64,000 nucleotides of DNA from Tragulus kanchil. Lineage: Eukaryota; Chordata; Mammalia; Artiodactyla; Tragulidae. The notes below the pieces were generated by a model that saw nothing but the letters and a program-made list of their open reading frames with translations, was not told where the DNA came from and searched no databases. The stretch is taken from NCBI GenBank assembly GCA_022376925.1, contig JAIOJX010000025.1:183395801-183459800 (forward strand), read 5' to 3'. The translations under genes were made by a program, and so were the position numbers. The number at the start of each line of letters is the position of its first letter. Within the stretch, counting starts at the first letter, position 1. Shown piece after piece: positions 1 through 10,114 of this stretch.

Positions 1-520
1 GCCAGAGAGAGCCCTTGTCAGCAGGAAGCCTGATTCTGCAGGATGTTGGCTGAATGACTCATGGAAACTTCTTCTCTTAGAAGCCTAAGGAATGGGGCAG
101 GTGAAGTTCATTCTTGGAAACTTTCCACACAGTTTCTCAGTTTCTAGCCTTGAGCCAAGGGAAGCCCCTAATGAACTCTTGGTCTCCTTGCAGCTCTTTG
201 ATTATTTACTTCTCTTTTTTTCTAAGATAGAGGTAGAAGGGGAGAAGGTAACTGACTGTTGAAAAGCCGGGAACTCACTCTGTGTGAGTTCTCTTTGTGA
301 GTCTCTTTCTGTAAGCACCTGGTTGCCAGCCCATCCAGCCTTTCCCAATCCCTGTCTCCATCATCCGATAAACACACATCGACTCTGGACCCTCCGCACA
401 TCCCACATAGGGGCTAGATTCTTCATGATCTTTGCCAAAGCCCAGCACTGAAGATGCTCAACAGTCACTGTTGAAAGATGAAAATAATCCAAGCAAAACA
501 CAGTGCCCATGGCAGTTCCG
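1..520. other. Unassigned non-coding DNA
   Basis: I see no gene, RNA or confidently named repeat here. Short reading frames are open on both strands and have no recognisable domain. The segment ends at the first copy of the target-site duplication of the next SINE. Confidence 0.5.
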
Positions 521-530
521 TAAGTATTGG

Positions 531-887
531 GGCTTCCCAGGTGGCTCAGTGGATAAGAATCCACCTGTCTATGTAAGAACCACAGGCGATGTTGGGCTTG
601 ATCCCTGGGTCAGGAAAATCCCATATGCCACAAAGCAACTAAGCCCATAAACCACAACTACTGAGCCTATGTTCTAGAGCCCAGAGTCACTGCCACTGAG
701 TCCATGTACAGCTGCTCCTGAAGCCCTTAAACCCTAGAGCCCATGCTTCAAAACAAGAGAAGCTACCACAATGAAAAGCCCGTGCACCACAACTAGAGAG
801 CAGCCCCAGCTTGCCACAACTAGAGAAAGCCCGTGCAGCAAACAAGACCCAGCACAGTCAAAAATAAACAAATAAAAATTTTTTTTT
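531..887 (+). mobile_element. CHR-type tRNA-derived SINE with target-site duplication
   Basis: The unit starts with the tRNA-like head GGCTTCCCAGGTGGCTCAG and continues through the repeated modules typical of this family (CACAACTA, TAGAGCCC, AACAAGAGAAGC). It ends in AAAAATAAACAAATAAA followed by a T-run. The ten bases TAAGTATTGG stand at 521-530 and again at 888-897, a perfect target-site duplication, so this is a complete retrotransposed copy on the plus strand. Confidence 0.9.
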
Positions 888-897
888 TAAGTATTGG

Positions 898-1274
898 CCA
901 TAAACTTCTAAACCCTCTATGCTCCTATCCCCAGTTTTTATAAGCTTGCCATCTCTCACTCCATGCCTTGCATCAATTAAAATGTGGTGGAAATATATCA
1001 TCCAGTCATAACAAACAGTGACGAGGATGTTTAAAGTAGACTATATGTCACAGAATTCTATTTTCCTCAACAACAAGAGGCTTTGAAACACTGTAATAAC
1101 AGACAGAAAAGAGGGCCTCACCCCCAAGATCTGCCACTGACCAGCTGGGCCCTGGAAAAGAACTACCTAGAACCTTTGTTTCTTGGAGTCAAAGAAGAAA
1201 GAGAAGAAAGCTTTCCTTCTGGGGAACCCAAAGCACTTTGCTTTGTATGCTTTCCTTGGTTTGAAGAGTTTCCT
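898..1274. other. Unassigned non-coding DNA
   Basis: No named repeat or gene is recognisable. An 87-codon frame at 1083-1346 runs into the L1 tail and has no domain, so I do not call it a gene. Confidence 0.45.
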
Positions 1275-1562
1275 TTAAAAGAGAGAAAGACAAATGTCAT
1301 ACGATATCGTGTACATGTGGAATCTTTAAAAAGGGGGTACAAATGAACTTATAGATAAAAAATAATAGAGTTACAGATGTAGAAAACAAACATGGTTACT
1401 GGGGGGGGGAGTGGGGGAGAAAAAGGGGGAAAATTGGGATTGACATATACACAACACTATACATATTAATGTAAAATAGATAAAAAACATGAGCCTACTT
1501 ATAGCTCAGAGACTCTACTCAATGCTTTGTAATGACCTATATGGAAAAGTACTATATGTATA
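1275..1562 (+). mobile_element. L1 LINE 3' end (ruminant type)
   Basis: The text follows the 3' untranslated end of ruminant L1: a CATACGATATCG-TGTACATGTGGAATCT block, a G-rich run near 1401, AGCTCAGAGACTCTACTCAATG at about 1503-1524 and TGTAATGACCTATATGGAAAAG at about 1528. No L1 protein segment is present. A Bov SINE fragment follows directly. Confidence 0.75.
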
Positions 1563-1687
1563 GGAGAAGGAAATGGCAACCCAGTTCAGGATTCTTGTGT
1601 GGAAATCCCATGAACAGATCCCTATGTGGGATGTGCGGAGGGTCCATGGGGTTGCAAAGAGTTGGACATGACTTAGTGACTGAAGAA
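1563..1687 (+). mobile_element. Bov-tA/BOV-A SINE, 3' part
   Basis: GGAGAAGGAAATGGCAACCC and GGTTGCAAAGAGTTGGACATG are hallmark blocks of the ruminant Bov-A unit. The tRNA head is absent. It lies directly against the L1 3' end. Confidence 0.85.
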
Positions 1688-1929
1688 CAAAATTCTTGGC
1701 ACACAGGTAGGGGTCGGATGGACACAGTGGTATTAGGTTTAAATAAAAGTGGGAGAAACAATGAGAATTGAAAAAAAGACTTGGAACATAAAGTTGGGAC
1801 AAGGGGTGCACCGCAGGGCTGGTAGGACACTTAAAGAAGACAGGGATGTGGAGCTGAAGGGCCCGGTGGGAACAAAGACCCCACACTGTTCAATTGAACT
1901 AAGAAAGAGCTCTTGAGCTTCCATTTTAT
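1688..1929. other. Unassigned non-coding DNA
   Basis: Nothing recognisable. The reading frames here are short, overlap on both strands and run into the adjacent SINEs. Confidence 0.4.
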
Positions 1930-2055
1930 CTGTGGCTCAGTCACTCAGCCATGGCTAACGCTTTGTAATCCCACGGACTGTAGCCCACCAGGCTCTCCTG
2001 TCCATGGAATTTTCCAGGCCAGATAGATACTGGAGTGGGTTGCCATTTCCTCATT
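1930..2055 (-). mobile_element. Bov-A type SINE fragment
   Basis: Read on the minus strand it carries the usual blocks: the forward text has GACTGTAGCCCACCAGGCTC and ACTGGAGTGGGTTGCCATTT. The fragment ends near a run of about 17 T at 2080-2096, which explains the low-complexity frame there. Confidence 0.85.
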
Positions 2056-2096
2056 CTATTTTATCTTTTACAAATGAGGTTTTTTTTTTTTTTTTT

Positions 2097-2925
2097 AATC
2101 AAAAAAGACCACCAATACCTCACCACTTTCATAGAAAATATTTTTAAAAATCTCTGCTATTCAAATATGCATTCCTGTGGTCAAGGTCCTTTCTGCAAGG
2201 CACACAAAAATGGCCCACATTTAATTCTCTTCCACCTTTCCCCACCCTTCAAGGGCCTGCATGAACACATACTTGTCCTCTCTGCATCATTCCAGAAACC
2301 TCTTTGCAGGACCCTCAATCTACTGGGCTACACCTGCCTTGTGTTCAACGCTGCATATCAAAATAGGGAGAATGCCTTCATCAAAGAGGGCCCTAAGATC
2401 ATCCACGCAAAGAGAGTAGACTCTTCTTTTTTCCGTGGCAACCAAGGAACTAATCACAGAGGGACCAAAGTGGGAGAAGGGTGCAGACAGACAGAGCAAG
2501 CAGAACAAGGAGATAAGAGAGGGGCCGCGGGAGTGGGCACAGAACCCAGGGGAAGGGAGTTCTCAGAGAGGGCTTTTGTCTTCATATGACTCTCACCCTT
2601 TCCCTGGGACACAGCATTTACCCTGAGGGCTCGGATGGTAAAGAATCTGCCTGCAGTACAGGGGACCCAGATTTCTACCCCCGGACGAAGCCAGGCGGCT
2701 CTGCTGAGGGTGGAATCCACACCATCAAGGCAGCTTCCTCCCGGCAGAGCAAGTTCTTTCTCTGCTGGCTGTCTGGGTGGGTCTCACTTCCTTTCTACCA
2801 CTGTGATGTCTGCTGAAGCTAGGGTTCCGGGCTCTCTGTGGCTTTACCCTGGACCCCTCCTGGTAGGTGACAGTTTTATGGAGACAGGCTCTTGCAGAGA
2901 AAATCCACAGTATTTCACAAGACCT
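2097..2925. other. Mostly unassigned DNA with a SINE head at 2627-2695
   Basis: Only 2627-2695 is recognisable: a short tRNA-like head of a Bov-tA SINE on the plus strand (CTCGGATGGTAAAGAATCTGC). The rest has no named repeat and no convincing gene. The 184-codon frame at 2035-2589 starts in the SINE and T-run and shows no domain. Confidence 0.5.
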
Positions 2926-3264
2926 AGGAAGTACAAAGGCCCGTAGGTGTTCATAGAGCAGCAACTTGGACGTGTGCAGGAGCAAAAGCTGTGCTCCCAT
3001 CTCTTCTCCTTGACTTGATTTTGAAAAAACAGGCAGTGGTTGTTTTCTCACAAAGCCTCATTGTGTTTCTGTAAAATGGGAGAAAGGGGCAAAGAAAGGG
3101 ACTTTCTTCCATCCACTTGGGTTGGGTGGGGGATTTTCCCTCTGAGTGGGAACAGGAGGGGTGGACGTGTGCACAAGCTAGTTAGTTAGATCCTGAACAC
3201 TGGTTCTGTCTGTTGGACTAAGACCGTCCCTCCAGGGTATCTGGGAAGGTCAGAGATCACTCAG

Positions 3265-3400
3265 TCCCATTTCCCTTTTGTTCATAAAAGAACAAAGTGA
3301 AGCACAGAGAGGATGAGTGATTTGTCAAAAGACACACAGACACAGGAAGTGACAGTACACGTGTCTCAGCCAGAACTCTTCCATCTCTAGGCCTGGTCTC
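3265..3400 (-). mobile_element. MIR-like SINE (copy at 4420-4555)
   Basis: AAGCACAGAGAGGATGAGTG followed by TGTCAAAAGACACACAG matches the reversed core of MIR in order. The same sequence recurs 1,155 bases later as part of doublet 1. It is an old, diverged copy. Confidence 0.6.
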
Positions 3401-3639
3401 TACCTTCTTGGCATGACCTTTGGCTAACATCTGATGGAGCTGTGAAGGCATTCCCACCACACCATGGGGGCTTCCAACAACTCCTGAGTGGTGGTGGGAG
3501 CAGGAATCCTTCTTGAGTCCCACAGTGTGCAAGCCCTGGGCTCCATGCTCTTCCTGAATTATTCCATACAGTCCTCCTGAGGACCTCCGCAGGGATCATT
3601 CCCACTTTAGGACTTAGGGTGCGGAAGTCGAGAGAGGGT

Positions 3640-3835
3640 GTATGTTTAGTTATGTCCAACTCTTTGCGACCCCATGGACTGCAGCCACCAGGCTCCTCTG
3701 TCTGTGGGATTCTCCAGGCAGGAATACTGGAGCAGGTGGCCATTACCTCCTCCAGGAGATCTTCCAAGCCCAAGGACTGAACCCATGTCTCCTGCACTGC
3801 AGGCAGATTCTTCACCCACTGAGCCGCTAGGGAAG
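3640..3835 (-). mobile_element. Bov-tA SINE (copy at 4795-4990)
   Basis: Forward text shows the reversed element: TCTTTGCGACCCCATGGACT, then GGGATTCTCCAGGCAGGAAT, then CACTGCAGGCAGATTCTTCA and CTGAGCCGCTAGGGAAGTC, the reversed tRNA head. All open frames across this block are SINE-derived. The second copy belongs to doublet 1. Confidence 0.92.
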
Positions 3836-3934
3836 TCTGGGGTCGAGGGAGAAGGAACGATTTGGCCAGTTTCCAGCAGACCTGGCATCCCTCTTTATTT
3901 CAATGTTTATTTAAGCATCTACTTGCATTGTGTG

Positions 3935-4074
3935 CCATTTTATTTATTTATTCCTCGTTGTTTTATTTTTATTTGTTTTTAGGCCATCTCATGTGGTATG
4001 TGGGATATCAGTTCTCCTACTAGGGATGGAATCCCTACATTGGAAACACGGAGTCTTCAGCACTGGACGGTCAG
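3935..4074 (-). mobile_element. Short CHR-type SINE (copy at 5090-5245)
   Basis: The order is a T/A-rich tail (TTTATTTATTTATT), AGGCCATCTCATGTGGTATG, then ATTGGAAACACGGAGTCTTC and ending in GGTCAGGGAAGTCCC in the second copy. This is a short CHR-type tRNA SINE on the minus strand. The first copy is damaged at the doublet junction. Confidence 0.8.
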
Positions 4075-5245
4075 CCCCTTCAGGAAGTACAAAGGCCCGT
4101 AGGTGTTCATAGAGCAGCAACTTGGACGTGTGCAGGAGCAAAAGCTGTGCTCCCATCTCTTCTCCTTGACTTGATTTTGAAAAAACAGGCAGTGGTTGTT
4201 TTCTCACAAAGCCTCATTGTGTTTCTGTAAAATGGGAGAAAGGGGCAAAGAAAGGACTTTCTTCCATCCACTTGGGTTGGGTGGGGGATTTTCCCTCTGA
4301 GTGGGAACAGGAGGGGTGGACGTGTGCACAAGCTAGTTAGTTAGATCCTGAACACTGGTTCTGTCTGTTGGACTAAGACCGTCCCTCCAGGGTATCTGGG
4401 AAGGTCAGAGATCACTCAGTCCCATTTCCCTTTTGTTCATAAAAGAACAAAGTGAAGCACAGAGAGGATGAGTGATTTGTCAAAAGACACACAGACACAG
4501 GAAGTGACAGTACACGTGTCTCAGCCAGAACTCTTCCATCTCTAGGCCTGGTCTCTACCTTCTTGGCATGACCTTTGGCTAACATCTGATGGAGCTGTGA
4601 AGGCATTCCCACCACACCATGGGGGCTTCCAACAACTCCTGAGTGGTGGTGGGAGCAGGAATCCTTCTTGAGTCCCACAGTGTGCAAGCCCTGGGCTCCA
4701 TGCTCTTCCTGAATTATTCCATACAGTCCTCCTGAGGACCTCCGCAGGGATCATTCCCACTTTAGGACTTAGGGTGCGGAAGTCGAGAGAGGGTGTATGT
4801 TTAGTTATGTCCAACTCTTTGCGACCCCATGGACTGCAGCCACCAGGCTCCTCTGTCTGTGGGATTCTCCAGGCAGGAATACTGGAGCAGGTGGCCATTA
4901 CCTCCTCCAGGAGATCTTCCAAGCCCAAGGACTGAACCCATGTCTCCTGCACTGCAGGCAGATTCTTCACCCACTGAGCCGCTAGGGAAGTCTGGGGTCG
5001 AGGGAGAAGGAACGATTTGGCCAGTTTCCAGCAGACCTGGCATCCCTCTTTATTTCAATGTTTATTTAAGCATCTACTTGCATTGTGTGCCATTTTATTT
5101 ATTTATTCCTCGTTGTTTTATTTTTATTTGTTTTTAGGCCATCTCATGTGGTATGTGGGATATCAGTTCTCCTACTAGGGATGGAACCCACGTCCCCTAC
5201 ATTGGAAACACGGAGTCTTCAGCACTGGACGGTCAGGGAAGTCCC

Positions 5246-5626
5246 TCCACTTGGTGTTCCTTCCGCTACACCCACCACTCCAGCCCCCGCAGAACAGGTT
5301 GAAGGCAGAAGAAGAGATGAGGGTTTTGCAATCAGGCTGAGCTCGGTTTCAGGCCGGACTCTGGGCTCAGGTCACTCCCAGAGCCTCACTCTGTCTTACC
5401 TATAAGGCTAACGCAAGGATGGCAAATCGGTTTCCTCTTGGCAAGCAGTCGTCTAGAGATAAAGGCCAAGTTCAGGCCTGGAGAGAAAAATGACCTGGGA
5501 TCGATTAGCAATGTCTGTCTGGGCTTAGCTGAGGGTGAGAAGGTGCCTGTCCCCCACCCGCTGCCCCTGGACCAGGCTGCCTGTGCGTCCCGTGTGCCCT
5601 TTTTATGTAGCCGAAGGAACTGGAGC
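5246..5626. other. Unassigned, moderately GC-rich DNA
   Basis: No repeat is recognised. The text up to the next doublet contains scattered CpGs and a 139-codon plus-strand frame (5438-5857) without recognisable domain or splice context. I call no gene. Confidence 0.4.
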
Positions 5627-5898
5627 TCACCGCAACTCTCGAGGCCAGGACCTTTCTTCTCCCCAGGGCCTCCCCAGGCAGGACGGCTGTCAGAGGAAGA
5701 AAGTGAGTCAGTTGATCACCGAGGAGGCTCGTTTGCTGAGATGTTCGGGGAGGCAGCTGCAGCGGCAGCCACTGTTCCGGGTGGGGACGTCATTTCTGCC
5801 TTTGTTCTCCTAAGCCTGCCGGAGCATCAGGGACCCTGGGATCTCATCATTCCCTGACTGCTTGTCTCTGGGTTTCTCTCTTATTTACTTATTCTTAA

Positions 5899-6105
5899 CG
5901 GCTTCTCTGGTAGCTCAGACAGTAAAGAATCTGCCTGCAATGTAGGAGACCCAGGTTCAACCCCTTGGTCAGGAAGACCACCTGGAGAAGGCACTGGTAA
6001 CCCACTTCAGTATTCTTGCCTGGAAAATTCCGTGGACAGAGGAGCCTGGTGACCTACAGTGCACAGGGTCACAAAGAGTTGGACACGATCGAGTAACTAA
6101 CATTT
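5899..6105 (+). mobile_element. Bov-tA SINE (copy at 7040-7246)
   Basis: GGCTTCTCTGGTAGCTCAGA is the tRNA-like head. It is followed by GTAAAGAATCTGCCTGCAAT, GGTTCAACCCCTTGG, CAGTATTCTTGCCTGG and CACAAAGAGTTGGACACGAT. It is a full-length unit on the plus strand, repeated by doublet 2. Confidence 0.93.
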
Positions 6106-6345
6106 TCACTTCAAAGGCTCATGTGCTGTGTTAAACTGTCCCAGGCCAACATACCGCCATCGCTCTCCTCAGAAGTTCTGTCCTGTTCTCTGTGTCTGAC
6201 GGTCCGTCATACGCTACCATATGACATGTCTTGTGTTTCTGGTTATTTCAGGCTCCCTCCATATGGGTTTATGCAAATGATGTGGCAGAAGGAACTTTGT
6301 ACTCGGAAAGATTTGGGCATGAATCTTTTCAAAAATTATTGATGT

Positions 6346-6606
6346 GTTTATTTTTGGCGGAACTGGGTCTTCCTTGCTTCTCTGGCTTTTCTCTAGTTGT
6401 GAGTGGGGGCCACTCTCGAGTTGCACTGTGCAGGGTTCTCATTTCGGCAGCTTCTCTTGTTGTAGAGCACAGGCTCTAGGGCTCAAAGGCTTGGGCAGTT
6501 GTGACACACGGGGTTAGTCTCCTGGAATCTCCCCAGACCAGAAACTGAACCCATGCCTCCTGGATTGTCAGATGGGTTCTTCATCACTGGACCACCATGC
6601 AAGTCC
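6346..6606 (-). mobile_element. CHR-type SINE (copy at 7487-7748)
   Basis: Forward text is the reverse of a CHR SINE: TGTTTATTTTTGGCGGAACT tail, CTTCTCTTGTTGTAGAGCAC, GTGACACACGGGGTTAGTCT and finally TCACTGGACCACCATGCAAG. Many former CpGs have decayed, so the copy is not young. Confidence 0.85.
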
Positions 6607-7891
6607 TGAGCATGAATGCTGCCCTTTTTAATTGTTTGAGTTCTGCAACTAAGGGGCATGTTTTATAGTCTCTGGGAGCCTATTCTCGGGGTGGTGATGT
6701 GTGCCACGCTAGGCTCTGTAGATGACTGGGCAGAATTCCAGATGCAAAGCTACAACCTAGCACAGAGTCACCGCAACTCTCGAGGCCAGGACCTTTCTTC
6801 TCCCCAGGGCCTCCCCAGGCAGGACGGCTGTCAGAGGAAGAAAGTGAGTCAGTTGATCACCGAGGAGGCTCGTTTGCTGAGATGTTCGGGGAGGCAGCTG
6901 CAGCGGCAGCCACTGTTCCGGGTGGGGACGTCATTTCTGCCTTTGTTCTCCTAAGCCTGCCGGAGCATCAGGGACCCTGGGATCTCATCATTCCCTGACT
7001 GCTTGTCTCTGGGTTTCTCTCTTATTTACTTATTCTTAACGGCTTCTCTGGTAGCTCAGACAGTAAAGAATCTGCCTGCAATGTAGGAGACCCAGGTTCA
7101 ACCCCTTGGTCAGGAAGACCACCTGGAGAAGGCACTGGTAACCCACTTCAGTATTCTTGCCTGGAAAATTCCGTGGACAGAGGAGCCTGGTGACCTACAG
7201 TGCACAGGGTCACAAAGAGTTGGACACGATCGAGTAACTAACATTTTCACTTCAAAGGCTCATGTGCTGTGTTAAACTGTCCCAGGCCAACATACCGCCA
7301 TCGCTCTCCTCAGAAGTTCTGTCCTGTTCTCTGTGTCTGACGGTCCGTCATACGCTACCATATGACATGTCTTGTGTTTCTGGTTATTTCAGGCTCCCTC
7401 CATATGGGTTTATGCAAATGATGTGGCAGAAGGAACTTTGTACTCGGAAAGATTTGGGCATGAATCTTTTCAAAAATTATTGATGTGTTTATTTTTGGCG
7501 GAACTGGGTCTTCCTTGCTTCTCTGGCTTTTCTCTAGTTGTGAGTGGGGGCCACTCTCGAGTTGCACTGTGCAGGGTTCTCATTTCGGCAGCTTCTCTTG
7601 TTGTAGAGCACAGGCTCTAGGGCTCAAAGGCTTGGGCAGTTGTGACACACGGGCTTAGTCTCCCTGGAATCTCCCCAGACCAGAAACTGAACCCATGTCT
7701 CCTGGATTGTCAGATGGGTTCTTCATCACTGGACCACCATGCAAGTCCTGAGCATGAATGCTGCCCTTTTTAATTGTTTGAGTTCTGCAACTAAGGGGCA
7801 TGTTTTATAGTCTCTGGGAGCCTATTCTCGGGGTGGTGATGTGTGCCACGCTAGGCTCTGTAGATGACTGGGCAGAATTCCAGATGCAAAG

Positions 7892-8125
7892 AACCTCACA
7901 TATCCCCTAGCACAGACGAGGTGCTCGGAAAGGGTCTTCAGGCACCACGTAGCTGCATGACACATCTGGCTGACTCCACCCACTTTGAAAATGGCAACAA
8001 CAGCAACAAAGGCATGGCAGGGAGCCTCATGACAGAGTCAGGTTCACCCTGGGTGTCAGCAGAGGAGAGCACACTGTTCGGGGCAAAGAAGGTTCGCCTC
8101 ATGTAAAGTACTGAGACCACAGACT
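7892..8125. other. Unassigned non-coding DNA
   Basis: Short segment between doublet 2 and a SINE, with no recognisable content. An 80-codon frame here has no domain. Confidence 0.4.
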
Positions 8126-8320
8126 TCCCTGGTGGCCCAGTGGTAGAGAATCCGTCTTCCAATGCAGGGGATGGGCGTGTGGCCCCTGGCTGGGGAACTG
8201 GGCCTCACAGGCCGCAGGGCAGCCACGTCCAGGAGCCACAGCTGGCGAGAAGCCCCGTGCCTCAGTGAAGACCCCTCAGCCACCAGTAAGATCCTACACA
8301 GCAAAATAAATAGTTATAAA
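8126..8320 (+). mobile_element. CHR-type SINE, shortened
   Basis: It begins GACTTCCCTGGTGGCCCAGT, keeps CAATGCAGGGGATG, and ends CAAAATAAATAG with an A-rich tail. The middle modules are partly deleted. Confidence 0.82.
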
Positions 8321-8934
8321 AATTAAAATATAAACAGCTGAGGTCATGAAACCCATGAGGATCTGCTGAGTGCTGGGATGGCGAGAACAGAGGCCTGGGC
8401 TGAGTGCTGAGGCTCGGGGCTCAGACCAGCGGGGTTCATCTGACTGAACCTGGATCTCAGCACCTGGAGAATGAGGACAAGAGCACCCACGTCCCAGAAG
8501 CTAGGACTACTCACACGGGATAAGTCATGTTTAGTGTCTGTAACAGAGAAGTCCTCACCATCCGTGTCTCAGTCAGAGGTCAGCCAACTAGAGGCTGAGG
8601 TTCATCTCACCTACTGGCCTATCACCTGTTCTTAAGAAGAACTTTTTTTTTCTTTGACATACCCATGCTCATTCATCCAAGTATGTCCTAAGCCAGCTTC
8701 CATGCTGGTAACAGACTTGAGCAGATGAGATAGAGGCACAACAGTCTGCAAATCCTTAAGCATTTCCTCTTGGCTCTTTATGAAAAGTTTTCCACCTTCT
8801 GATCTAAGTCACTGATGAAGAAGCTAGACAGAACTCAGTCTAATATCTGCTCTTCACCCACCATTGGACACCTTTGCCACGTGGTCTGCTGTTAGCAATC
8901 CTTATAATCTATGCTTGTCCAGGGCCAGGACACA
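8321..8934. other. Unassigned non-coding DNA
   Basis: No named repeat or gene seen. There is a T-run near 8643. The text is probably old, diverged intergenic or intronic sequence. Confidence 0.4.
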
Positions 8935-9120
8935 ACTTACTGTTCTATGCCCGCCAGGTGTCTCTGTCCACAGGATTGTTTCCGGCAAGCATACTGGAGT
9001 GGGCTGCCATTTCCTCCTCCAAGGAGAGCTTCCTGACCAGGGACCAAACTGGCCTCTCCAGTGTCTCCAGCACTGCAGGCAGATTCTTTACCATGGAGCC
9101 AAGGGTTATGGGAAGCCCCG
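8935..9120 (-). mobile_element. Bov-tA/BOV-A SINE
   Basis: Reversed SINE blocks appear in order: CCAGGTGTCTCTGTCCACAG, GGAGTGGGCTGCCATTTCCT, CACTGCAGGCAGATTCTTTA and a degenerate head ending GGGAAGCCCC. The 110-codon frames over it are SINE text. Confidence 0.88.
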
Positions 9121-10114
9121 ATATATGCCAGCCCAAGGGACACGGCCACCCCATGAGTCAATAGGTTTTTCTTCACTACCATTCCCCACATGACCTTGAA
9201 TGGCATTTCCAAACATCTACCACCTTCTTTACCCTGGAAAGCATCTCTTTTCTCATTTCCACAAGTCTCTCGTTTCAGAGGCCAACTGCCCTGCGTCTTC
9301 ACACAACAAATGCCGCATCTCTGCTGCTATGCTCCCTGCTGGGAACCCTCCAGGGCGGCTCTCAAGGTGACGCCATGGCACAGCCGCCTCCCTGGGGTCT
9401 GTGAAACAGCCGCAGGAACTTGCTAACAACAGCAGCTCGGATCCTCTCACTCAGGACTCACTGATACAGAGGAACATCGAGGCAGTTCAAGATCACAGTA
9501 AAACATGGTCCAGCGCATAGGAAGAGCTAAAGACTGCAAAGCCTGATCACGTTAGGCCCCTCCGTTTAAACCCCAGGTCCACTGCTTGCAACCTTCAGAG
9601 CCCAGATTTGTTGAGACAGAAACGAGATGCTCCACGTAAAAGTCGTGGCAGTGGTGGGGCTGCTGTCACCACCGGAGTCCTCCACTCACCCGCCACTGTC
9701 CCCTGCGTCTGGGCTCTCTCGACCACCAGAACCCAAGCATGTTCTGCGCACAGGGCCGTCCACCCCTACAGGCAGACACATGCCTACAGTGAGAACCCTG
9801 GGCTTAACCTGAGAAAACAGAGGAGCACCCATGCAGACACTGCCTCGAATGTCCAGAATCCCCGAGAGGAGGCCCAGGGCGTGAATCCTGCAGCCCAGCC
9901 CCTTCCCCATGGCAGGCGGGGTCCCGGCCTCTGAGAACCCCACAAGACCTCCGGGGACACCACAGAGCACGGTGAGGCTCCTGCGAGCCAGAGGCCATCG
10001 CACAGAGCCCCTCCACAAGCAGGTGGGTGAGTGAGCCTCTGATTAGATCGCACAAGACAGGTTCAAGAAATCGGTTGCTTCTGTACAGGGTAAAAGGGGG
10101 CAGTAGCCAGCATG
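9121..10114. other. Unassigned DNA, GC-richer at 9600-10030
   Basis: No repeat is recognised. The part from 9600 to 10030 has more CpG and GC than its surroundings, and overlapping frames of 60-110 codons lie on both strands, as expected when stops are rare in GC-rich text. None has a recognisable domain. Confidence 0.4.

Larger units (their letters stand above)
2926..5236. repeat. Doublet 1: 1.16-kb tandem copies 2926-4074 and 4082-5236
   Basis: The segment starting AGGAAGTACAAAGGCCCGTA at 2926 begins again at 4082. The copies stay in register at a distance of 1,155-1,156 with one G dropped near 4252. Just before the junction the first copy has lost seven bases (near 4031) relative to the second, and seven unmatched bases (4075-4081) separate the copies. 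I infer an unmerged assembly overlap. Confidence 0.97.
5627..7891. repeat. Doublet 2: 1.14-kb tandem copies 5627-6766 and 6768-7891
   Basis: TCACCGCAACTCTCGAGGCC starts at 5627 and again at 6768, and the copies keep a spacing of 1,141-1,142. The first copy ends with a shortened version of the text that the second reads through (6750-6766 against about 7892-7915). Interior differences are very few. Same interpretation as doublet 1. Confidence 0.97.

Noticed and set aside
2926..5236. CRISPR-like or phage-like periodic structure
   Set aside because: Unit length, lack of short direct repeats with spacers and the ruminant repeat content exclude this.
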